Below are positions 49,317 through 58,593 of a DNA stretch of 64,000 nucleotides, piece by piece (positions within the stretch are counted from its first letter, which is position 1; every line of letters starts with the position of its first letter). The notes beneath the pieces were generated by a model. It saw only the letters and a program-made list of their open reading frames with translations, searched no databases and was not told the DNA's origin. This DNA comes from Flavobacteriales bacterium (GTDB lineage: Bacteria > Bacteroidota > Bacteroidia > Flavobacteriales_F > PHOS-HE28), in NCBI GenBank assembly GCA_016717225.1, contig JADKGB010000003.1, forward strand, positions 170,440-234,439. Reading direction: 5' to 3'. Position numbers and translations under genes: made by a program.

Positions 49317-50123
49317 TCAAGGCGCCATTGCCGCGACCGAAATGGCGATCTGGTTGTAGTTCTGGATCTCGAACCCCAACCAACCTATACGCGAGATGCC
49401 ATCGGCCTGAATCGCGAAACCGATGTACTGCGGCACGTCCTGCGGGATGACGAAACAGTTGTTGAGCCGTGCGACGCTGTTGCCAATGTCCGTGGTGTCG
49501 TTATAGTAGCCATAGCCAAGGGGTGAGAGGTAGAGGACCGGCATCCACGCCATGAGGATCGAATCCGCCTCGGCATAAGACGTGGTGTCCATGGTTTCAC
49601 CCTGTGTGTACAATCGCGGGCGGAAGCCATTCTCATAGACCGTCTGGATGTCGCCCACGACACCGCACCCGTAGGTGTAGGTCGCCGTCAACCGGTATGG
49701 AGGGGTCCATTGCGCATTGTATTCCAAGGTGGTGTCGGCCCGGTAAAAGACCGTATCCGTCTCCACGTGCCCATCAATGCTCAGCCCGGGGTTCAGCCGC
49801 TTCATCCACATAATGGCCTGGCCCCCCTCGCCTAAGGAGTGCCAAGTTCGTATCAAGATCGTCATGTCCGGGTTACCCTCGCCGTCCAAGTTCATGGAGA
49901 AGGAACGCGTGGATCCGAAAAAATCATAATTCACGAACACCGTATCGAAGCTGGTGATGTCCATCGATCCGCTATCCCCCGCGACGATCGCAAGCGGTCC
50001 TGTAGAAGGTGGCTGTTCCTCTTCGGTTTCGGGTACATCAGCATCCTTCTTGCAAGCAGCGGCCAGCAGGAAGAACGCGAAGCACGATATGATCGGAAGT
50101 AGCCGAGACGCCCGGGCAACCAT
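49317..50123 (-). CDS. Lipoprotein of unknown function
   Basis: 268 residues with a lipobox (FLLAAAC, then KKDADVPETEEEQ), followed by an acidic linker and a beta-rich domain. No known family is recognised. There is a conserved-looking aromatic core near WHSLGEGGQAIMWMKRL and a tyrosine-rich stretch (YGYYNDTTDI). It stands between rlmI and the partial rlmI copy. Confidence 0.7.
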   Translation of the reverse strand: MVARASRLLPIISCFAFFLLAAACKKDADVPETEEEQPPSTGPLAIVAGDSGSMDITSFDTVFVNYDFFGSTRSFSMNLDGEGNPDMTILIRTWHSLGEGGQAIMWMKRLNPGLSIDGHVETDTVFYRADTTLEYNAQWTPPYRLTATYTYGCGVVGDIQTVYENGFRPRLYTQGETMDTTSYAEADSILMAWMPVLYLSPLGYGYYNDTTDIGNSVARLNNCFVIPQDVPQYIGFAIQADGISRIGWLGFEIQNYNQIAISVAAMAP

Positions 50124-50214
50124 GACGTGAATGTAGGCTTATCCCTTGACCTCGCTCATGGTCTCCACTTCGATGGCTGAGTTTCTTGGATGTCTCAGTG
50201 CCCCATGACTTTCG

Positions 50215-50272
50215 CGGATCCGTTGGCGGGTGTCATCGATGTAAAGGCGGTCGCGCATGGGGCGCGAAGGTG
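50215..50272 (-). pseudogene. Copy of the rlmI 5' end
   Basis: 58 bases match 49121-49178 at the start of rlmI with about six differences. The frame begins at 50258 and reads MRDRLYIDDTRQRIR, against MRDSLYIDDTRQRIR in rlmI, then diverges and stops. Most differences are silent or conservative, so it looks like the head of a former paralogue or a partial duplication. No downstream methyltransferase sequence follows. Confidence 0.6.
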
Positions 50273-50401
50273 CACAAGATGGAACGAAGGGGCGCTCACA
50301 TCCTTGAACTACAGGATCCAAGACCGGACGGAGGTCTTTCAAGCACAGGAGCGATCCTTGGGAAAGGGCTTGAACTGTTCAGGTTCCGGCACCAACGAGC
50401 G

Positions 50402-51952
50402 TCACTGTGCGATAAAAGGCAGCAGATGCCTTGTGCCATCCTGGGTCAGTTCCAGCAGGTAACTGCCAGGTTGGAAATTCTTCGCAAGTGATACATGTTG
50501 CGAAGCCCCGGATGCCAGTTGCTGGGATAGAGCGATACTGGCACAAAGGCGTCCTTGAGCATCCAAGATGCGCATGGAGCACAGCGCTGTGTTGAGCATA
50601 GGCAACGCCACCTCGAACTCTCCGGAACATGGGTTCGGCCAGATGGTCGGTCTCGTGGGCCCTGTCGCACTTATTCCCGACACCGCGACGTCCACTTTAA
50701 GATCCAGTCGCGCGAGGAATGGGCAGTAATTGATATCCATGCCAACGAGCACGAAGCGTCCTTCATCATCGCGGAACATTTCTTTTGAAATGCCTCCATT
50801 GGGAACGAACAACGCACCATTCTGTCCGAAACTTTCGCGTAGCGCACCGTCCTGCATCACACGGCAGAATTCGAACCCGAAGAAATGTTGGGTAGTGTCC
50901 ATGTTCCAGAAGAACCTGTTCCCGCCGAGTAGCACGTCACCATTGGCCAGCAATGCCATTCCTTCGATCTGGCCGGAACTGTACGGCTCTGGCGAGGGCA
51001 TGGGAAGCGGCAACCCGTTGTTGAACTCCGGGTCCATTTGCCCGTTCGGCAGATAGCGCGCGAGGGTTATCCGGCTGTAGTCAAGGATCGACACACCACA
51101 GACCCAGATCTTTCCATCCTCACTAATGGCGAACTCAGACACATGCTGAGTCGAGTGTCCGAGTGGATTCACATCGGTGCTCACCACGCCGTTCGTTCCA
51201 AAGTCAAGAGCCAAGGTGCCCTCTGGCAGGAACTCGGCTATCGACCACACTTGGTGGTCCACTGCGAGGTACTGTCCACCGATCAGGATACGCCCGTTCG
51301 GCAGGATCTCCATGGCCCGCACGTCCGCCCATGTTCCGGGAACCGGCGCCACAGCTACCCCTGCGTTGCCGAACGTTCCATCCGGTTCACCGTTCTCCTC
51401 GAAACGCATCACCGCCATATCATCACCATAACGCGTTCCCAGCAGGAAGCGTCCATCACCCAACATCTCTATTTCCAATTCCTGAAGAAGCGCGTATGAG
51501 TTGATCGCAACAAATTGCACTCCGTTCGTTCCGAACGAGTCATCCAGCGAACCATCCGCCAGCATGCCGACGAGGGCTACCTGACCGCCCAAGTCCGCCG
51601 CCGCGAGCAGGCGGCCATTGGCCTGCACTTTGATCTCGAGGAAGCGCTGGTAATCCGGTGCAACGAAGAATTCGACTTTGCCGTCGATCCCGAAGGAGGG
51701 ATCCAGTGTTCCATCATCCAGTACGCTCATCACCATAAGGCGCATGGGCATTACGTTCGCATCACCGGCCAGTAGCATGCGACCTTCGGTCCAGGGACAT
51801 GCGGCCCATGGCTCCACGACGTATCCTAAGCCACAAGCTGGCTGCGCCACTCCGTTCTCCCCGAATCCAGGATCGAGTCCCTCGTTTTGTCCCAACAAGA
51901 CGGTTCGACCCAGTACTAGACCTACAAGCAAGAAAAATCCGCGGCTGTTCAT
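50402..51952 (-). CDS. Secreted delta-60 repeat protein with T9SS type A tail
   Basis: 516 residues: signal peptide (MNSRGFFLLVGLVLGRTVLLG), then about seven delta-60 repeats (patterns like VLDDGTLDPSFGIDGK and MLADGSLDDSFGTNGV), and a type A tail (PTIWPNPCSGEFEVALPMLN to LLELTQDGTRHLLPFIAQ). Same architecture as 26313-27872 but clearly diverged. Likely a surface beta-propeller; ligand unknown. Confidence 0.9.
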   Translation of the reverse strand: MNSRGFFLLVGLVLGRTVLLGQNEGLDPGFGENGVAQPACGLGYVVEPWAACPWTEGRMLLAGDANVMPMRLMVMSVLDDGTLDPSFGIDGKVEFFVAPDYQRFLEIKVQANGRLLAAADLGGQVALVGMLADGSLDDSFGTNGVQFVAINSYALLQELEIEMLGDGRFLLGTRYGDDMAVMRFEENGEPDGTFGNAGVAVAPVPGTWADVRAMEILPNGRILIGGQYLAVDHQVWSIAEFLPEGTLALDFGTNGVVSTDVNPLGHSTQHVSEFAISEDGKIWVCGVSILDYSRITLARYLPNGQMDPEFNNGLPLPMPSPEPYSSGQIEGMALLANGDVLLGGNRFFWNMDTTQHFFGFEFCRVMQDGALRESFGQNGALFVPNGGISKEMFRDDEGRFVLVGMDINYCPFLARLDLKVDVAVSGISATGPTRPTIWPNPCSGEFEVALPMLNTALCSMRILDAQGRLCASIALSQQLASGASQHVSLAKNFQPGSYLLELTQDGTRHLLPFIAQ

Positions 51953-52025
51953 GGGCGATCCAATTTTGATGGTCTATTGATACGATTGCTGGTACTGCCA
52001 GGTTGCGATGGAACGGTTGCCCCCC

Positions 52026-52081
52026 GTTCTCGCTCGGTTCCGCCGAGTGAGCCTATTGTTTCGAGCACCTGAACTTCATGG
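52026..52081 (+). repeat. 56-bp dispersed repeat, copy 1
   Basis: Identical over 56 bases to 55875-55930. The first half can fold as CTCGCTCGG, TTCCG, CCGAGTGAG. It lies in the 473-base interval 51953-52425, which has no gene but holds this repeat, a second inverted repeat (52160-52310) and a palindrome at 52230-52248. Confidence 0.8.
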
Positions 52082-52159
52082 GCGAATCAGTGCCCCATGA
52101 CTTTCGGAGCCCACATCCTCCAGTGGAGACTCTGAGAACCTGTTTTCAAAGTCCCTTCC

Positions 52160-52310
52160 AACGCAGAGGCGCAGAGGTGCGGAGATGCGCAGAGGCAGGG
52201 TTGAAAAGGAAGATCGGGCGCGCGGAGGAGATCCCGCGAAGCGGGATCCTCTGCGTTCTCAATAGCTCTTATCGCGATCCAAACTTTGCGTCCTTCGCGC
52301 CTCTGCGTTT
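52160..52310. repeat. Inverted repeat of the GCAGAGGCGCAGAG type with inner palindrome
   Basis: Left arm 52160-52198 carries repeated GCAGAGG; right arm 52284-52310 ends CGCGCCTCTGCGTTT. Between them GATCCCGC, GAA, GCGGGATC (52230-52248) forms a perfect small hairpin. It lies just upstream of the sulP start and could affect its transcription. Confidence 0.6.
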
Positions 52311-52425
52311 GAATTTGGACCACGCCGTCCACGACATATTGCAAACAGCTTCTGAGGAAGAACAAGCACCGGTGCATGGTCTGCGCAGGCCTCCCGAAGT
52401 TCTCTGTTGGGTGAGCCTACCTTCG

Positions 52426-54102
52426 ATGACGGATCAACAGATCCTTTCCATGGCTTCAGAGTTTGTTCCGAAGGCGTTCACGGTTCTGCGGAAGGGCTAC
52501 ACCAGGCAACAGTTCGGGCGGGATGTGATCGCCGGTGTCATCGTGGGCATCGTCGCGCTTCCGCTGGCCATCGCGTTCGCGATCGCTTCGGGTGTTTCGC
52601 CGGAGAAGGGGTTGATCACGGCGGTGGTCGCCGGCTTCTTCATCAGCGCTTTCGGCGGCAGTCGCGTGCAGATCGGTGGACCCACGGGGGCGTTCATCGT
52701 GATCGTGTATGGCATCGTACAGAAGTATGGTATCGAAGGGCTCACCGTGGCCACCTTCATCGCGGGGTTCATGCTTATGCTCATGGGCTTCCTGCGCTTC
52801 GGTACGCTGCTCAAATACTTTCCGCACACCCTGATCGTGGGCTTCACCACGGGCATCGCGGTGATCATCTTTTCGGCACAGATCAATGACCTGTTCGGGT
52901 TGGGGATCGAGAACGTACCAGCGGACTTTCTCGAAAAGTGGGCCGCGTACTTCGCATCGATGGGTTCCTTCAACCTTACCGCCTTGGGCCTGGGTGTGGG
53001 TACCATTCTGGTAACGGCCTTCATGCCCCGGCTCACCAAAGTGGTGCCCGGTTCCATCGTGGCCATTGTCCTTGCCACGGTCGCGGTTTCCTGGTTCCAC
53101 CTGCCCGTGCAAACGATCGGTTCACGGTTCGGCGAGATCCCGAGCACATTGCCCATGCCCCATTTCTACGCGGTGGACTTCGCGACGTTCAAGGACCTGC
53201 TGCGCCCAGCGTTGGCGATCGCCTTGCTGGGAGGCATCGAGTCGTTGTTGAGCGCGGTGGTATCGGATGGCTCCATCGGGGGCAAGCACCGCAGCAACAT
53301 GGAACTGGTAGCGCAGGGAGGGGCCAACATCCTCTCGGCGATGTTCGGTGGCATACCTGCAACCGGAGCCATCGCTCGCACGGCCACCAACGTGAAGAAC
53401 GGAGGGCGCACGCCGGTAGCGGGCATGGTGCATGCGGTAACGCTGCTGTTGATCATGCTGGTAGCAGGCCAGTGGGCGGCCCAGATCCCCATGGCTTGTT
53501 TGGCGGGCATCCTGGTGGTGGTGGCCTGGAACATGGCCGAACTGCACAGCTTTCGGGCAGTGTTCAAGACGAGCCGCTACGACATGGCCGTGCTGCTCAC
53601 CACCTTCCTGCTCACGGTGATCTTCGACCTGGTGATCGCCATCGAGATCGGCTTGGTGCTGGCAGCGTTCCTGTTCATGAAACGGATGAGCGATTCCACC
53701 CATTTGCGCGCCTTGAGCGAGAGCGCTGATGCAAGCGACCATCTGTTCGACGCGGAATTCAAGAACGTGCCGAAGCATGTGCTGATCTACGAGATCAACG
53801 GACCGCTCTTCTTCGGCGCTGCACAGACCTTCACCGATACGATGAAGACCGTTGGCGACAAGCACCGTGTCCTCATCCTCCGTATGCGGCATGTGCCGTT
53901 CATCGATGCCACCGGCCTGCATCGGTTGCAGGATATCATCCACACCATGCAACGCCGCAACATGCGGGTGTTGCTCACAGATGTTCAACCCGATGTGCGG
54001 CATGCCATGCGCGATGCCGGTATCCTGAAGGAGGGTATGCTCTTTCCGGGAATAGGGGAAGCCTTGAAGCAGGTGGACGGCACTGGCAACGAGAACCCAT
54101 AG
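52426..54102 (+). CDS. SulP family anion transporter with STAS domain
   Basis: 558 residues. About ten to twelve membrane helices include the SulP signature FGRDVIAGVIVGIVALPLAI and VQIGGPTGAFIV; the C-terminal STAS domain is clear (VLIYEINGPLFFGAAQTF, VPFIDATGLHRLQDII). Members carry sulfate, bicarbonate or other anions across the inner membrane. Substrate not determined by sequence. ATG at 52426 (MTDQQILSMASEF) was preferred over an earlier in-frame start that lies in repeat sequence; MASEF at 52450 is an alternative. Confidence 0.93.
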   Translation: MTDQQILSMASEFVPKAFTVLRKGYTRQQFGRDVIAGVIVGIVALPLAIAFAIASGVSPEKGLITAVVAGFFISAFGGSRVQIGGPTGAFIVIVYGIVQKYGIEGLTVATFIAGFMLMLMGFLRFGTLLKYFPHTLIVGFTTGIAVIIFSAQINDLFGLGIENVPADFLEKWAAYFASMGSFNLTALGLGVGTILVTAFMPRLTKVVPGSIVAIVLATVAVSWFHLPVQTIGSRFGEIPSTLPMPHFYAVDFATFKDLLRPALAIALLGGIESLLSAVVSDGSIGGKHRSNMELVAQGGANILSAMFGGIPATGAIARTATNVKNGGRTPVAGMVHAVTLLLIMLVAGQWAAQIPMACLAGILVVVAWNMAELHSFRAVFKTSRYDMAVLLTTFLLTVIFDLVIAIEIGLVLAAFLFMKRMSDSTHLRALSESADASDHLFDAEFKNVPKHVLIYEINGPLFFGAAQTFTDTMKTVGDKHRVLILRMRHVPFIDATGLHRLQDIIHTMQRRNMRVLLTDVQPDVRHAMRDAGILKEGMLFPGIGEALKQVDGTGNENP

Positions 54103-54122
54103 GGTTCCCGACCCCACCCCCA

Positions 54123-54149
54123 CCAGTTTACCCGGGCCGGGAAAACTGG
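54123..54149 (+). terminator. Possible hairpin after the SulP gene
   Basis: CCAGTTT and AAACTGG arms (7 bases) enclose a GC-rich loop with a smaller palindrome (CCCGGGCCGGG), 20 bases after the stop. No T-run follows, so termination is only suggested. Confidence 0.35.
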
Positions 54150-54259
54150 CGGGAGCGAGGGCTAGCCGTTTCGTCACCTCATTCTCCTGCTTGGATGACA
54201 TCGATCAAGTCGTGGGGATAGGAGACCAATACGTTTACTCTCGATCCATTCACATCGTC

Positions 54260-55787
54260 ATGCGCAACACGTTCCTACTCCTTCTTGCAGTGCTGTTCGC
54301 TTCTGAGGCGCAAGCCCAATACACCATCGACTGGTCGCATCCGGCAGCGGACACCTACAAGGTGGGTGTGATGGCCGCGCGCGACACTTCGGATAACCTC
54401 ATTGCGGTCGGTACGCGCTACAGCTACTTGGGCGGTGCGTTCATCTTCACCCAGAAGTACGACAAGGATGGCATTCTGCTCTGGGAGCAGGTGGATGCAA
54501 CGGGCATTGCCGGGCTGTGGGAGCAGCCTACGTGGGTAACCACTTCCAGCACCAATGACATCTACGTGACCGGCTACATCTACACCGGCACCAGCAACAT
54601 TTACCCCGAGTCTGTGGTGGTGCTGAAGTACGACCCGCAGGGCAATTTGCAGTGGAGACACACGATGGGTCCCGTCTTTATCTACGGGGTGTATGTGCGT
54701 TGTGTGCTGGATGCCGATGATAACCTGTATGTGGGTGTAGTAGGGCGTACTTCGGGTGGGTTCTCACTGACCAAGTACGACCCGAGCGGGAACCTGCTCT
54801 TCGACGTGTCCGAGGCTATCCCGAGCGCCGCGAACCTTACTTCCATGCGCTTGAAGGATGACCGGGTTGTGCTGGTGGGTGGTACGGGAAGCCCTGTGCG
54901 CGGCACGGTTGCCGCGTGGGATACGAGCGGAAATTTCCTTTGGAGCCATCCGGTGACCGGCTATGGAGCGCAGGATGTGGAGGTGGACGATGCGTTGAAC
55001 ACGTATGTCCTCACATCCTATCAGAACCTGATCTCGCCGCTCAGTCAGCGCGATGTGGTGATCAAGAAGTTCGATGCGGCCGGTGATTCCACTACGCAGT
55101 TCGTGTACGACTTCAACGGCACGGACCAGCCCGCGCGAATGACGCTTGTGAACGGACGCGTAACGGTGATCGGCTGGACCGTTCCTTCCGCCGGCGGATA
55201 CATGGATTGGACGACCTTCCAGACGGACCTGAACGGTGCAGTGCAATGGAACGCGACCTATAACGCCATGCTCTCCAACGACGAGATACCCGGCTGGGTG
55301 GTGGCAAGGGACAACGGCGACGTGTACGTGACCGGAAAGGGCGGGCCACTTTACCAAGGCCAGTACAGGCAATACGTAACGTTGAAGTACAGCAACGGTG
55401 TGCAGCAGTGGGTGCATACCGATCCTTATTTCGGGTACGAAGGCGTGGCCTGCGTGCTCGGAAAGGACAGCGCGCTCTATGTATTGGGGCTGGGGTCAAT
55501 GACCGTGACGCGGTACATCGACGACCTCAGTACGGGTCTTGCTGAGCCATCGGCCGCGGTTGATCCGGCCGTGTATCCGATACCTGCGAACGATCGGCTC
55601 ATCGTTCACCTGCCCGCGCTGCGTTCGGGCTCGTTGCCCTTCGTGATCCATGATCCGGTCGGCCGCGCGGTGAGGAAGGGGCTCCTATCGGTCGGCGACA
55701 ACCCGCTCGATGTGCAAGCTCTCTAACGGCTCGTATGTGCTGCGCACTGTCGATGGCCGCTCCATCAAATTCATTGTCGCACACTAA
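54260..55787 (+). CDS. Secreted T9SS type A protein, 3' frameshift
   Basis: About 508 residues. Signal peptide MRNTFLLLLAVLFASEAQAQ, then a beta-propeller-like region with repeated KYD-x-x-G/GNLLW motifs (FTQKYDKDGILLWEQV, VLKYDPQGNLQWRHT, LTKYDPSGNLLFDVS), then a type A tail (DPAVYPIPANDRLIVHLPA). The open frame stops near 55726, but LSNGSYVLRTVDG then RSIKFIVAH, the rest of the tail, follows in another frame to a stop at 55787, so one indel near 55720 is inferred. Probably a surface protein of unknown role. Confidence 0.85.
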
Positions 55788-55874
55788 GCTCAGCACATGG
55801 GCATCCAGTGCGCGATCATTGACCTATCCTGAAGCTGACGCCTATCACTTCCACGACCGCAACGCCTCTCCCCG

Positions 55875-55930
55875 GTTCTCGCTCGGTTCCGCCGAGTGAG
55901 CCTATTGTTTCGAGCACCTGAACTTCATGG
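55875..55930 (+). repeat. 56-bp dispersed repeat, copy 2
   Basis: Exact match to 52026-52081. It ends 69 bases before the ATG of the DUF4350 gene. A diverged 26-base partial copy is at 56973-56998. Confidence 0.8.
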
Positions 55931-55998
55931 TCGCCTCGGAACCTTGTGAAACCCGTGAGCGCCCATCCGCGCAAGAGGTCAAATCGTATCCTTACTGC

Positions 55999-56901
55999 AT
56001 GATCCGTTCCGGTTGCTCGGTCATCTTGATCATCGCTTTGCTCGTGGCCGGATGCGCCCAACAAGTGCCGGATACCGCATTCACCTTTCGCAGTGCATCA
56101 CCGGCCTATACGAACGGAGGAGGACCCGTAGTGATGCTGGACGAAGCGCACAACAACTTCCATACGCTGGATGGTCGCTACTACACGTTCGGAAAAGTGC
56201 TCTCGGATGATGGTTATCGGATGGTGCCAGGGACGGCTCCCTTCACCGCGGCGCACATCCAACAGGCGCGCATCCTGGTGATCGCCAACGCACTGGCACC
56301 GGATGATGAATGGGCCCTTCCCACGCGATCGGCCTTTACCACCGAGGAGATCGCTACGGTGCAACAATGGGTGAACGAAGGTGGCAGCCTGTTCATCATC
56401 GCCGATCACATGCCCTTCGGCGGCGCGGTGCATGACCTCGGTGCTGCGTTCGGTTTCGATTGGATCAATGGGTACGCGATCCCGCCCCAGAAAGGAACGG
56501 AGATGTTCGCACGCCGCGATGGGTCCCTTTTAGCGAACCCCATCACGGACGGTAGTGACAGCACACGCATCGACAGCATCGCACTCTTCACCGGAAGCGC
56601 GTTCCATGCGCCACCCGAAGCCATCGCAATAACACGGCTCAATGCGGGCTACGAGATCCTGTTGCCGCAACGTGCGGGTGAGCTCAGCGACAGCACGAGC
56701 CGCATCTCCGGTGATGGCTTCATCAACGGGGCCATGCTGGAATATGGCAAGGGACGCATCGTAGCCTTTGGTGAAGCTGCGCTGTTCAGTGCGCAGCTCA
56801 GTGGTCCTTCGCGCCAACCAATGGGCATGAACCAACTCGGCGCGGAGCAAAACCCGCAGTTCCTGCTGAACATCATCCATTGGTTGGATCGGCGGCGTTG
56901 A
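55999..56901 (+). CDS. DUF4350-like lipoprotein
   Basis: 300 residues with a lipobox (LIIALLVAGC). The domain has the DUF4350/GATase-like pattern: VVMLDEAHNNFHTLDGRY, ARILVIANALAPDD, EEIATVQQWVNEGGSLFII, then ADHMPFGGAV, and GKGRIVAFGEAALFSAQ. Such domains bind small molecules or act as non-catalytic folds; no activity can be assigned. ATG at 55999 starts the signal sequence. Confidence 0.75.
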   Translation: MIRSGCSVILIIALLVAGCAQQVPDTAFTFRSASPAYTNGGGPVVMLDEAHNNFHTLDGRYYTFGKVLSDDGYRMVPGTAPFTAAHIQQARILVIANALAPDDEWALPTRSAFTTEEIATVQQWVNEGGSLFIIADHMPFGGAVHDLGAAFGFDWINGYAIPPQKGTEMFARRDGSLLANPITDGSDSTRIDSIALFTGSAFHAPPEAIAITRLNAGYEILLPQRAGELSDSTSRISGDGFINGAMLEYGKGRIVAFGEAALFSAQLSGPSRQPMGMNQLGAEQNPQFLLNIIHWLDRRR

Positions 56902-56972
56902 TGGCTTGCGCAAGACAGCCCATGTGATCCGTTCGTACGAAGTGAAGTGATCGAAACACACGTGGCCTACAC

Positions 56973-56998
56973 GTTCTCGCTCGGTTCCACCGGGTGAG
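56973..56998 (+). repeat. Partial copy of the 56-bp repeat
   Basis: 26 bases (GTTCTCGCTCGG, TTCCACCGGGTGAG) match the hairpin half of 52026-52081 with two differences. It lies in the gap between the DUF4350 gene and the FN3-type gene, which contains no gene but ends in the strong hairpin at 57105-57134. Confidence 0.6.
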
Positions 56999-57104
56999 TG
57001 ACTCCTTTCACGTCAACCGGCACAGCTGTTGCGCGTGCTTCCGTGAGCGCACATCCGAATGCGGCGATCCTTTGGGTACATGGAGCATGGCCTACTACAA
57101 AAGC

Positions 57105-57134
57105 GGAACGCCCCCACGGCGGTGGGGGCGTTCC
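57105..57134 (-). terminator. Rho-independent terminator of the FN3-type gene
   Basis: GGAACGCCCCCAC, loop GGCG, GTGGGGGCGTTCC: perfect 13-base arms, 25 bases after the minus-strand stop at 57159 and followed on that strand by TTTT. Confidence 0.75.
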
Positions 57135-57158
57135 TGCGTTGAAGGAGCGTTGAGCGCC

Positions 57159-57766
57159 TCAGGCGGCACGGGCCAGGAGCACGTCGCTCTTGGTGCTTTC
57201 ACCGGCAGCGCCGATGGCCGTTACAGCGAACCAACGGGCTTCCCGCTCGGCAGGCTGTTCATCAAAACGGCACTTGGTGGTAGAGCCGATCAACTCCCAC
57301 GCGAACGGGTCGTTGCTCTTGCTCACGAACACATGGTGCACATCAACCCCCGGCTGATACTCCCAGTACAACGCCACACGATTGGCCGTGCGCGTTAGGC
57401 GAGCGTTCAGGTTAAGGGGCGGTTGGGGCTGGCCGTATGGCGTGCCACGTTCTGCGATACCGAAGCCGCTCAAGAGGATCTTTGTCCTTGTCGCCGCCCG
57501 ATACCATTTGTACGTAACCCACCCATTTCTTCAGGTTCGCACGCACCTTCTTCTCGGCCACGTTGCGCGCCTGATAGGCGGCTTTGCCCCCATTGTTCGA
57601 CACCTCTGCACTGGCCGCCGCCAAGGCATCGATATCGGTTTGCACCGCCGGTGTGGGGTCCGCAGCGGATACAGCGCATTGCCATCCATTTTTCTCCTGG
57701 ATGCCCTGCGTGACTTGGCCACGATCCCCGTGGCAGGAGGCCTCAGGCCCATTTGGCTGTTGCCAT
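57159..57766 (-). CDS. FN3-domain protein, frameshifted
   Basis: About 200 residues reconstructed from three frames: a short N-terminus (MATAK, then KMDGNALYPLRTP), a helical part with ALAAASAEVSNNGGKAAYQA and VRANLKKWVGYVQMVSGGDK, and a fibronectin type III-like domain (PPLNLNARLTRTANRVALYW, DVHHVFVSKSNDPFAWELIG, ARWFAVTAIGAAGESTKSDV). This matches a recurrent Flavobacteriales protein of about 210 residues with helices then FN3. Shifts lie near 57470 and 57680 and upstream. It starts 190 bases from the tandem array. Function unknown. Confidence 0.7.
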
Positions 57767-57957
57767 GACTTCTGTTGGACACAGTCAGCGGTGTCCGGCG
57801 CCTATGACCCCTTTTACCCATGCCTCCTTCCGAAAGATGCGCTACACCCGTGGGGAATTCTCCCCACTCCCGGTTCGGGTACCCCTGTCCGCTGCACCAG
57901 CTATACCTATAAGTAGGGAGCCGCTTTCGCAGCACGGTAGACCTTGACCGGTCGAGC

Positions 57958-58575
57958 GATAACATGGACCTCTTTCCGCGCAACAGGGACATGATGAGCG
58001 ATGACATGGACCTCTTTCCGCGCAACAGGAACATGTTGAGCGATGACATGGACCTCTTTCCACGCAACATGGACATGATGAGCGATGACATGGACCTCTT
58101 TTCGCGCAACATGGATATATCGAGCGATGACATGGACCTCTTTCCGCGCAACATGGACATGATGAGCGATGACATGGACCTCTTTCCGCGCAACAGGAAC
58201 ATGATGAGCGATAACATGGACCTCTTTCCGCGCAACATGGACATGTTGAGCGATGACATGGACCTCTTTCCGAGCAACAGGAACATGATGAGCGATGACA
58301 TGGACCTCTTTTCGCGCAACATGGATATATCGAGCGATGACATGGACCTCTTTCCGCGCAACATGGACATGATGAGCGATGACATGGACCTCTTTTCGCG
58401 CAACATGGACATATGAGCGATGACATGGACCTCTTTCCGCGCAACATGGACATGATGAGCGATGACATGGACCTCTTTCCGCGCAACAGGAACATGTTGA
58501 GCGATGACATAGACCTCTTTCCGCGCAACATGAACAGGTTGCGCGATGACATGGACCTCTTTCCGCGCAACATGC
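57958..58575. repeat. Tandem array of about fifteen 42-bp units
   Basis: Units of 42 bases run without spacers from 57958 to about 58575. Each has two 21-base halves that both begin ACATGGAC: the first continues CTCTTTCCGCGCA, the second ATGATGAGCGATG. The first box is almost invariant; the second varies (ACAGGAAC, ACATGGAT). Unit 11 (58378-58418) is 41 bases. Four of six frames are open, giving 14-residue repeats such as MDLFPRNMDMMSDD on the plus strand, but most differences between units change amino acids, and no start site or signal is seen. I treat it as non-coding repeat DNA. Confidence 0.95.
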
Positions 58576-58593
58576 ACTGGCCGGCTCGCAGGA

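Noticed and set aside
57958..58575. CRISPR array
   Set aside because: Units are contiguous 42-bp repeats with no unique spacers and no cas genes nearby.
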